From positions 1-7,418 of the forward strand of contig CAJMOO010000086.1 of NCBI GenBank assembly GCA_905215045.1: 7,418 bases of DNA, given 5' to 3'. The notes beneath the pieces are model-generated. The model worked only from the letters and a program-made list of their open reading frames with translations, searched no databases and was not told the DNA's origin. The stretch is from an uncultured bacterium. GTDB taxonomy: Bacteria; Bacillota_A; Clostridia; Lachnospirales; Lachnospiraceae. A program made the translations under genes and the position numbers. Below, in pieces: positions 1-5,286 of this stretch. Positions within the stretch are counted from its first letter, which is position 1. Every line of letters starts with the position of its first letter.

Positions 1-359
1 TGCTGACTTCTGTGCGTTCAGCATTGCTTTATGCAATGGTTACCTCTTTCAAGGCATTCCGCACAGACCTCCCCGGGTACCACACGTTTCTTTCTCTCCA
101 TCCATCCGTTACATTTACCATACATGATTCCGTGTAGTTATCGGGCTTCGGCTTGTAAAGCAGTCTTACCCTCATGCATGGCCTTCTATGTAATTTCTGT
201 TCGTCAGACCGGAGATTTGCCCGTGGTTAGTCTGTTCCCACATCCGGCTTCCTTCAGATTCCACCTCACGATGGACACCCTTGCCTTCGGCTATATCCTT
301 CCCACTACCGGGTGGATTCGGGACTTTAACCCGTTAGAAACGTGTGCCGCCGGGCGCAC
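1..359 (-). mobile_element. Group II intron, 5' end (partial, runs off the window)
   Basis: Read on the minus strand, the segment begins at 359 with GTGCGCCCGG, matching the GUGYG 5' consensus of bacterial group II introns. It continues with domain-I-like sequence that I recognise from gut Firmicutes introns: GGTTAAAGTCCCGAATCC, then AAGGATATAGCCGAAGGC, then CACAGAAGTCAGCA just before the window edge, a region that normally precedes the LtrA-type reverse transcriptase/maturase gene. That gene, domains V/VI and the 3' splice site would lie before position 1, so completeness cannot be judged. The intron RNA self-splices and, with its maturase, moves by retrohoming. It is inserted in the same orientation as the alpha-glucosidase gene, three bases past the T tract of its terminator, the placement typical of class C introns. 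Class assignment is inference. No protein-coding reading of this stretch is credible. Confidence 0.85.
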
Positions 360-365
360 GATAAA
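360..365 (-). other. Candidate IBS1 exon site of the group II intron
   Basis: The six exon bases just before the intron, read on the minus strand, are TTTATC. They can pair with GGTAAA inside the intron (114-119 on the plus strand read as TTTACC) with one G-U pair. A second intron site, GATAAC (137-142), pairs over five bases. A 6-nt IBS1/EBS1 contact without IBS2 would suit a class C intron. This is complementarity only; the intron fold was not modelled. Confidence 0.45.
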
Positions 366-396
366 AAAGAATCCTGATCGTTCAGGATTCTTTTTT
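363..396 (-). terminator. Rho-independent terminator of the pyruvate kinase-like/alpha-glucosidase unit
   Basis: A perfect 15-bp inverted repeat (363-377 with 382-396, loop TCGT) starts four bases after the alpha-glucosidase stop codon. The outer six pairs are A-T, so either strand ends in a run of six T. On the minus strand the T run is followed by ATC and then the intron. The structure could also act on transcripts coming from the intron side on the plus strand. Confidence 0.9.
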
Positions 397-399
397 GAT

Positions 400-2073
400 C
401 TACATCTCATAAATAACACATTCATACGGTTTCATTTTTAACGTATTTCCAATGACAGTTGTCTGTTCATAATTCACAAATATAACATTTTCATAGTCTT
501 CTGATAATTCAATATCTTTTTCCTTAGAACTAAAGTTACAGATTAATACCAGTTTCTGACATCCATAAGACCTGCTATATGCAAAAATATGATCTTCTTT
601 TTCATATATTGGTCTGAAATCACCATATGTTAGTATCTCATTATATTCTTCTGATTTATAAAATGCGATCAATCGCTTGTAAAAATTCAGGATCGATCCA
701 TATTCTTTTTCTTCTTCTGCGACATTCACCACTTTATAGTTCTCATTAACTGGCATCCACGGTTTTCCTTTTGAAAATCCTGCATTTTCTTCCGAACTCC
801 ATTGCATTGGTGTTCTCGCATTGTCTCTGCTGTGATGTCTTGCAATCTCCAATGCCTGTTCTTTGGACATTCCTGCCTTCAATGCGATCTGATACTGATT
901 GATTGTTTCCAGATCATTAAATTCATCATATTTCCATTGACGATTGCTCATCCCGATCTCTTGCCCCTGATATAGGAAAGGCAGACCTCTCTCACAGAAA
1001 ATGATCGTTGCAAGTGCTGATAAGCTGTAAAATCCATAATCTTCTTCTGGGATAAACAGACTTGCCCCTCTTGGCTGATCATGGTTCTCAATGATATTCG
1101 CTTCAAACCCTGCCTTGGCAACAATCTCTTGATTATGAAAAGTTTCCTCTCTCCATTCATCAAATGGCTGTGGCCAGTCATAGTTCATATAATTTTTGCC
1201 TTTCCGATAGGCATGGCATGGTTCAAATGCAAAAATCGTAGAAAAATATCCATCTTCACCGATAAATTGTGGAAGAATATCTTCTTTTACAAACATAGCC
1301 TCCCCAACGGTCAGTGCATCATATGGTTCAAAACAACGATGCTTCATCTCCATCAAGAAATCTCCGATTCCTTCGACTTTTCCTGTGATCTTATATACAT
1401 CTGCGAGTCCATCTGGACCGTCTGGTTTCAGATCACTCCATGTCAGATCTTTCTTTATATTCATGATCGCATCGATCCGAAAGCCCGAAAGTCCTTGGTC
1501 CATCCACCAACAGATCATCTCATAAATCTTCTCACGAACGGTCTCATTCTCCCAATTCAAATCTGGTTGTTCTTTTGCAAAAGAATGCAAATAAAACTTA
1601 TTGTCATACCCTGGGATCTTCTCCCAGACACTACCTCCAAAATAAGATCTCCAGTTGGTCGGTGGCTGCCCATCTTTCCCGTCTTTGATATAAAAATATG
1701 ATCCATATTCCCCTTCTGGATCTGCCATTGCCTTCTGGAACCATTCATGTTCACTGGAACAATGATTCACAACAAGATCCATCAGAATATACATATTTCT
1801 TTTCTTTGCTTCCTTGATCAATTGTTTCATCTCATCCATTGATCCAAACATAGGATCAATCGCATAATAATCGGAAATATCATAACCGTTATCCACCATC
1901 GGAGACTGATACATCGGAGATATCCACAAAATATCAACCCCTAGGTCTTTTAAATAATCTAACTTGCTGATAATTCCAGGAATGTCGCCGATTCCATCAC
2001 CATTTGTATCCTTAAAACTCTTTGGGTAAATTTGATATGCAACTTTGTTATGCCACCATTTTTTATTCATCAT
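400..2073 (-). CDS. GH13 alpha-glucosidase (oligo-1,6-/alpha-1,4-glucosidase type)
   Basis: Cytoplasmic exo-acting enzyme that removes glucose from the non-reducing end of short malto- or isomalto-oligosaccharides. The 557 residues match the usual family length and no signal peptide is present. GH13 regions are intact: metal-binding-type loop DTNGDGIGD (22-30), region I DLVVNH (99-104), region II GFRIDA with nucleophile Asp201, acid/base Glu258 in VGEAMF, and region IV ENHDQPR with Asp332. Ala202 follows the nucleophile; in this family Val there favours alpha-1,6 bonds and Ala or Thr favours alpha-1,4, so maltose or maltodextrin preference is inferred. The start overlaps the preceding stop as ATGA, suggesting translational coupling. 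GGGAG (2086-2090) lies 12 bases before the first of two tandem ATG codons; the second, at 2070, is possible. No sugar transporter or regulator is adjacent. It could equally be named malL-like; exact specificity is unproven. Confidence 0.93.
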   Translation of the reverse strand: MMNKKWWHNKVAYQIYPKSFKDTNGDGIGDIPGIISKLDYLKDLGVDILWISPMYQSPMVDNGYDISDYYAIDPMFGSMDEMKQLIKEAKKRNMYILMDLVVNHCSSEHEWFQKAMADPEGEYGSYFYIKDGKDGQPPTNWRSYFGGSVWEKIPGYDNKFYLHSFAKEQPDLNWENETVREKIYEMICWWMDQGLSGFRIDAIMNIKKDLTWSDLKPDGPDGLADVYKITGKVEGIGDFLMEMKHRCFEPYDALTVGEAMFVKEDILPQFIGEDGYFSTIFAFEPCHAYRKGKNYMNYDWPQPFDEWREETFHNQEIVAKAGFEANIIENHDQPRGASLFIPEEDYGFYSLSALATIIFCERGLPFLYQGQEIGMSNRQWKYDEFNDLETINQYQIALKAGMSKEQALEIARHHSRDNARTPMQWSSEENAGFSKGKPWMPVNENYKVVNVAEEEKEYGSILNFYKRLIAFYKSEEYNEILTYGDFRPIYEKEDHIFAYSRSYGCQKLVLICNFSSKEKDIELSEDYENVIFVNYEQTTVIGNTLKMKPYECVIYEM

Positions 2074-3050
2074 AATTCTTCTAAACTCCCATTTGCGGTT
2101 TCTACTAACATCTTCATAGCTTCTACCGGATATCTGCCGTGAGCGGTTTCCCCCGTCAGCATCAATGCATTCGCTCCTTGATGAACTGCATGATAAATAT
2201 CATTTACTTCAGCCCTTGTTGGATAAGGGTTTCGGATCATAGAGTCTAGCATCTGTGTAACTACCATGAAATTTTTGTTATGTTCTTTGCATACCTTTGC
2301 AATATATGCCTGCACTTTTGGGAGTTTGGATAATGGCATGACATTTCCTAAGTCTCCTCTTGCTATAACAATATAATCACAGTATGGAAGTAATTCTTCC
2401 AAATGCTCTACTCCTGTCATATTTTCTATTTTGGCAAAGATTCGAATATCTTCACTGTTGTTTTGTTTTAGTGCTTCTCTTAGTATGATCAGATCTTCTT
2501 TATTCCGTACAAATGGCAGCATAACATCAGTTACTTGATATTGTTTTGCCAAAGATAGATTCTTCAGATCAGCCTCAGTTAACGTCGGATTGTTGATATT
2601 ACATCCTGGCAAAGCTATGCTTTTACGTGCCGTCAATACTCCTCCACAGACAATGCGGCATCTCCAGGATCGTGGTGATATTTTCCGTTCTGCGATCAGT
2701 TTTATTTTCCCGTCATCTAATAAAATTTCCTGATCTCTTCTGATATGCGGCATGATTTCTTCTGGTACTAAAATTCCACCATGTCCTATAACCACATGTG
2801 CTCCTGTTGAAAGGCCCATATCTCCTTCCAGATATCCAATTCGAAGTTCTGGTCCGATCAAGTCGATCATTAACTTCTTCTCGCCATTTGTCTGCTTCGC
2901 TGCCTCAAAATAATGGTAAATCCATGCATGGCTTCCTTCTAATGAACTATGTGATAAATTCAACCGGATCCCTGTCATTCCGGCATCAAACATCTTCTTT
3001 AAAATCGTTGGTTCGCAACAGGTTGGTCCCAAGGTTCCGTAATATTCCAT
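2070..3050 (-). CDS. Short pyruvate kinase-like protein (A and B domains only)
   Basis: The family converts phosphoenolpyruvate and ADP to pyruvate and ATP in glycolysis. At 326 residues it is far shorter than ordinary bacterial enzymes (about 470-590) and lacks the C-terminal regulatory domain; the first strand of the barrel is also trimmed. Core residues remain: Arg29, Asn31, Ser33 and His34 in RLNLSH, Asp63, GPELR (66-70), the small B domain (about 72-145), catalytic Lys207 in FAKIEN, Glu209 and Asp233 in ARGDLG for Mg, Thr265 in VTQMLDS, and MLTGETAHGRYP near the end. The usual DTKGPE is DLIGPE here. The short form is not a recent truncation: the stop is shared with the next gene's start, and AAAGGAAG (3060-3067) precedes this start by nine bases. 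Catalytic activity is plausible but unproven; a regulatory or side-reaction role is possible. This is unlikely to be the cell's main pyruvate kinase. Confidence 0.85.
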   Translation of the reverse strand: MEYYGTLGPTCCEPTILKKMFDAGMTGIRLNLSHSSLEGSHAWIYHYFEAAKQTNGEKKLMIDLIGPELRIGYLEGDMGLSTGAHVVIGHGGILVPEEIMPHIRRDQEILLDDGKIKLIAERKISPRSWRCRIVCGGVLTARKSIALPGCNINNPTLTEADLKNLSLAKQYQVTDVMLPFVRNKEDLIILREALKQNNSEDIRIFAKIENMTGVEHLEELLPYCDYIVIARGDLGNVMPLSKLPKVQAYIAKVCKEHNKNFMVVTQMLDSMIRNPYPTRAEVNDIYHAVHQGANALMLTGETAHGRYPVEAMKMLVETANGSLEEL

Positions 3051-3073
3051 TGTGCATCACTTCCTTTGTGGTT

Positions 3074-3102
3074 ATTTTAACATTTTGAGGAGTGGTTTCC
3101 AA
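3074..3102 (-). promoter_or_regulatory. Candidate promoter of the pyruvate kinase-like gene
   Basis: On the minus strand TTGGAA (3097-3102) and TAAAAT (3074-3079) are separated by exactly 17 bases, and the -10 box ends 23 bases before the start codon. The -35 match to TTGACA is 4 of 6 and the -10 match to TATAAT is 5 of 6. No terminator is seen between this site and the gene upstream, so read-through from that gene is also possible. Confidence 0.45.
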
Positions 3103-3145
3103 TGGATTTGATGGAAAAATTCTAGTTCTTTTAAATCTTATTTCC

Positions 3146-3766
3146 CTACATCCCATACACATCCAGATCAACCTTCCCATCAACAACCACAACTCCATCT
3201 TCTTCTAACAATTTCGCCTGTTTTCCTTCTCCTCCAAACGCAAATGCCTCTGCTAGTTCTCCTTTTGCATTGACGACTCGAAAACATGGTATATTCTCTG
3301 GATCTGGATTCTTATGCAGGGCATTTCCTACTGCTCGTGACATCTTTGGATTTCCTGCCATGGCTGCTACTTGTCCATAGGTTGCCACATGCCCTTTTGG
3401 AATTTGTTTGACTGCTTCGTAGATTCTTTTTGTCGGACTGTCCGTGATGATATCGTAGCTTTCTTTGATCATTTTTTTGATGTCTTTTTCTGGAATAGTC
3501 CCGTCTAAGATGATCGTATTCCAATATTTTTTATTCTGATGATATCCTGGGATGACGGCATCGTAGGCTTCTCTCCAGAATTCTCTCCATTCTGGATCTA
3601 CTTTGATATTCAGATTGATATAACCATCTTTTTCATAGACCCATAAAAAGGCTTTTTTACTTCCTTTTACCCTTACTAATTCCCAATTAGGATCTTTGAA
3701 TGGAGATTCTACATATGTGTGCGGGAAAGTTAGACCGTAAGTGATTGCTTGTTGTCTTGTTTTCAT
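3146..3766 (-). CDS. YjbR/MmcQ domain fused to an O6-alkylguanine-DNA alkyltransferase (MGMT-type) domain
   Basis: The 206-residue protein has two parts. Residues 1 to about 105 resemble the YjbR/MmcQ family (CyaY-like fold, often annotated as DNA-binding). Residues about 108-206 are an MGMT DNA-binding/transfer domain: IPKGHVATYGQVA with Tyr130, the recognition helix SRAVGNALHKNP with Arg144 at the arginine-finger position, and IPCFRVVN with acceptor-type Cys161. The standard motif is PCHRV; here Phe replaces His, but the cysteine is kept, unlike true alkyltransferase-like proteins, which lose it. Likely role: direct repair or recognition of O6-alkylguanine in the cytoplasm. I chose the ATG at 3766 rather than 3799 because AAAAGGAGAG lies about seven bases before it and the longer form would begin inside the candidate promoter. 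Loss of the His weakens confidence in suicide methyl transfer; damage sensing is an alternative. Confidence 0.85.
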   Translation of the reverse strand: MKTRQQAITYGLTFPHTYVESPFKDPNWELVRVKGSKKAFLWVYEKDGYINLNIKVDPEWREFWREAYDAVIPGYHQNKKYWNTIILDGTIPEKDIKKMIKESYDIITDSPTKRIYEAVKQIPKGHVATYGQVAAMAGNPKMSRAVGNALHKNPDPENIPCFRVVNAKGELAEAFAFGGEGKQAKLLEEDGVVVVDGKVDLDVYGM

Positions 3767-3789
3767 ACAAATCTCTCCTTTTATTTCAG

Positions 3790-3798
3790 ATTCTATCA
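3790..3798 (-). promoter_or_regulatory. Candidate extended -10 promoter of the YjbR-MGMT fusion gene
   Basis: The minus strand reads TGATAGAAT, an extended -10 (TG, one base, TAGAAT) ending 23 bases before the chosen start codon. No good -35 is visible at 16-18 bases. The leader would be very short, ending in the strong AAAAGGAGAG ribosome site. Confidence 0.4.
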
Positions 3799-3849
3799 CA
3801 TTTTTTTAGTTTATTCGAGAATCTTAAATCATCTTCTTAAAAGTGAAAT

Positions 3850-3885
3850 AGGATCTAAAATATTTTACATTCTATTTTAGATCCT
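3850..3885. repeat. Perfect 13-bp inverted repeat in the spacer
   Basis: AGGATCTAAAATA (3850-3862) and its exact reverse complement (3873-3885) flank a 10-base loop. Neither strand carries a clean T run right after the stem (plus strand: GTTTAATTAATTTG). No gene on either strand ends into it inside the window. It may be a leftover terminator of a lost gene or a protein-binding site. The rest of the 3800-3980 spacer is AT-rich with nothing else that I can support. Confidence 0.5.
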
Positions 3886-3980
3886 GTTTAATTAATTTGA
3901 ATTATTTTATTATTTTAACATAATATAGCAAGAATTCTCCTTCCTCTGCATGCGGGAGACGAATTGCGCAAAAGCAAAAG

Positions 3981-4015
3981 GAACACTTGTTCGATAGTAC
4001 GATCTATGGTATAAT
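3981..4015 (+). promoter_or_regulatory. Promoter with LexA (SOS) box
   Basis: GAACACTTGTTC (3981-3992) fits the Gram-positive LexA/DinR core GAAC-N4-GTTC. Its right half is also the -35 hexamer TTGTTC (3987-3992), followed by a 17-base spacer and a perfect TATAAT (4010-4015) with an extended -10 TG at 4007-4008. A repressor bound here would block polymerase directly. The promoter fires into the TnpA/TnpB remnant. Either it served an SOS gene that was removed when the element arrived, or it came from the element's own 5' flank. LexA binding is inferred from the motif alone. Confidence 0.6.
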
Positions 4016-4017
4016 AG

Positions 4018-4523
4018 AATCATGATATTGATCATGTGCATGTAATATTCCGTGCGCAGCCGAGAACAGAACTTAGTAAATTTATCAATGCTTATAAAAG
4101 TGCCCGTAGCAGATTGTTGAAAAAGGAATATCCGGAAATCAGAAAAAAACACAGGGAACCAGCAGAAGGACTTCGCTTGAGATCAGTGACTGTCAGTATG
4201 GAACCATCCGGAAAATATTTTGCAAGTCTGCTGTATGAAGGATACAGCTGTGAAAACCAAGCAGCTGAACCAGACTATAGTACTGCAAAGATACTTGGAA
4301 TAGATTATGCAATGCAGGGGATGGCAGTGTTTTCAGAAAAGATCGAAATGGAAGAAGCAGGTTTTTTCCTTCCAGTAAAAAATGCTGTAAATGTGGAAGG
4401 ATAAAAAAAGAGCTGAGATTATCCGAAAGAGTGTATCACTGTGAGTGTGGAAATGAGATGGACAGAGATCGTAATGCAGCGATCAACATCCGTGAAGAGG
4501 CAAAGAGGATGTTGACAGCATAA
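4018..4523 (+). pseudogene. TnpA-TnpB fusion remnant of an IS200/IS605 element
   Basis: The open frame to 4404 starts with the tail of an IS200-type HUH transposase: DHVHVIFRAQP, containing the His-x-His metal motif, then LSKFINAYKSARSRLLKKEY. The upstream half of TnpA is missing. At about 4150 it joins in frame to TnpB sequence: LRSVTVSMEPSGKYFASLL, then ILGIDYAMQGMAVFS with the RuvC-I aspartate. A large central piece, including the RuvC-II glutamate and the catalytic Tyr end of TnpA, is deleted. The TnpB end survives from about 4359 in another frame: FFPSSKKCCKCG, HCECGNEMDRDRNAAINI (zinc-ribbon cysteines and RuvC-III Asp), ending in MLTA and the stop at 4521. Neither transposition nor RNA-guided cleavage can be expected from this copy. 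Confidence 0.88.
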
Positions 4524-4686
4524 ACTGTGGGTATCCAGACAATTGGATAATAAAAAAACACGCCCGTGTCCGGGCAAAAGAATCGCGGGGCACGCGAGGA
4601 TAGCCTGTGGATACTTGGCTCAGTAGAGCCATTGAGCAAGAAGCCCCCACTTCAAAATCAGGGATTTAAGTGGTGGGAGCATGTCA
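4524..4686 (+). ncRNA. Omega-RNA (reRNA)-like scaffold at the TnpB 3' end
   Basis: In TnpB elements the guide RNA scaffold overlaps the 3' end of tnpB and the right end, and the guide is the flanking host sequence. Here the region after the TnpB stop folds well by eye. GTATCCA (4531-4537) pairs with TGGATAC (4608-4614) around two hairpins (4562-4566/4571-4575 and 4583-4587/4593-4597). Two more follow, at 4616-4621/4626-4631 and the bulged right-end hairpin (4644-4677). The guide would begin near 4687 and is antisense to the Rpn pseudogene. The 5' end is uncertain and could lie inside the TnpB coding part. Expression is not shown by sequence. Confidence 0.6.
4644..4677 (+). repeat. Right-end hairpin of the IS605 remnant
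   Basis: An imperfect hairpin (CCCCCACTT on the left, AAGTGGTGGG on the right, with single-base bulges) followed by AGCATGTCAC. I recognise this as the usual right-end structure of IS605/TnpB elements, the single-stranded fold bound by TnpA. It also forms the last stem of the guide-RNA scaffold. Confidence 0.7.
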
Positions 4687-5103
4687 CTCTCTGATAAATA
4701 TCTCTCTCCGTATCTTCTGGATATTCTTTTACCATTTTATATATTGGCGAAATCACAATTTCATCTTCTACAAGACCATCGGCTATCTTTGCTATTGAAT
4801 CTCCTTTTTTTATTTTCTTTTGAACCATCATAATCAATTTTAGTGTTTCGCCTCTATTAACTCCTCTTTCTTCTGCTGCATCTAATATTGTACACATTGT
4901 AATTGCTCCCTTCTTCTTTTTCTCTAAATTTAACTTCAAAATCTTTCATCTTCAACAAAAATCCTCATAAACTTCAGCATCTCATCTACATGTTTAATTT
5001 GTTTATGATTTTCAATGGTTTTATACCCTTTCCTTCTCTTCACAAAATAATCCGCAATAATTCCGAAATCACTCTGAAACATCTCTATTTGTTCCTCACT
5101 ATC
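4685..5103 (-). pseudogene. Rpn-family (PD-(D/E)XK) recombination-promoting nuclease/putative transposase, C-terminal remnant
   Basis: Rpn proteins are endonucleases related to the YhgA-like transposase family. Only the C-terminal part is present; the catalytic PD-(D/E)XK core is not. One frame (5103 down to the stop at 4936) reads EEQIEMFQSDFGIIADYF, then IKHVDEMLKFMRIFVEDERF. After a frameshift near the TTTT run at 4938-4941 the next frame continues MCTILDAAEERGVNRGETLK, then KLIMMVQKKIKKGDS and VISPIYKMVKEYPEDTERDI, the typical tail of the family. A second shift near 5100 may connect the upstream phrase FEIV. The last family residues have been replaced by codons of the IS605 right end, ending at 4658 in an alien tail of about eight residues (TCSHHLNP). 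The gene is dead by truncation, frameshift and insertion. Family assignment is from memory of the conserved tail. Confidence 0.75.
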
Positions 5104-5286
5104 TCAAATACATTTAAGTGTTTTCCAGTTTATTCCACATATTTTATTTATTTTTAGTATACTATAGTTATTTCATGTTTTCAATCCATCTTCTCTACAC
5201 CTTTCCTCCACAATCAACCTATGTTAAACTAATTATATAACAATTATTCAACGACATATTACATAAACCAAAAGGAATCCTAACAC
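5104..5286. other. AT-rich spacer upstream of the kinase cassette
   Basis: No credible gene was seen. Bases just above 5104 may be eroded Rpn coding sequence. A weak promoter candidate for the kinase is TCAACC (5214-5219), 16 bases, then TATAAC (5236-5241); the -35 match is only 3 of 6. The last bases hold AAAGGAA (5271-5277), the kinase ribosome site. Confidence 0.35.

Larger units (their letters stand above)
4030..4686 (+). mobile_element. Degraded IS200/IS605-family insertion element
   Basis: It comprises the TnpA/TnpB remnant, the omega-RNA-like 3' region and the right-end hairpin. The right boundary is placed near 4686, because from there the minus strand codes for the Rpn-family pseudogene. 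The left boundary is placed at about 4030, where TnpA similarity starts abruptly a few bases after the SOS-type promoter. No left-end hairpin or TAM-like flank was recognised, so the left end is probably deleted. A full element of this type would be roughly 1.7-1.9 kb, so most of it is gone. Confidence 0.75.

Noticed and set aside
31..441. 136-residue plus-strand open frame containing MDTLAFGYILPTTGW
   Set aside because: It is the antisense reading of the group II intron 5' end and runs through the terminator. Similar hypothetical proteins are common artefacts of such introns.
1081..1701. 206-residue plus-strand open frame
   Set aside because: It lies wholly antisense to the well-conserved alpha-glucosidase gene, has no ribosome site or recognisable domain, and is a shadow frame.
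3767..3799. Upstream ATG (3799) giving an 11-residue longer alkyltransferase fusion
   Set aside because: The strong AAAAGGAGAG site serves the ATG at 3766, the extra residues are not family-like, and they overlap the candidate promoter.
3910..4152. 80-residue minus-strand open frame
   Set aside because: Antisense to the SOS-type promoter and the TnpA remnant; no ribosome site and no family resemblance.
4436..4639. 67-residue minus-strand open frame
   Set aside because: Antisense to the TnpB tail and the structured right-end RNA, which explain the sequence better.
4524..4686. CRISPR array or riboswitch reading of the hairpin-rich region
   Set aside because: There are no regularly spaced direct repeats, and the position after tnpB with the right-end hairpin fits a TnpB guide-RNA scaffold.
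4903..5157. 84-residue plus-strand open frame
   Set aside because: Antisense to the Rpn-family remnant, whose two frames match a known protein tail.
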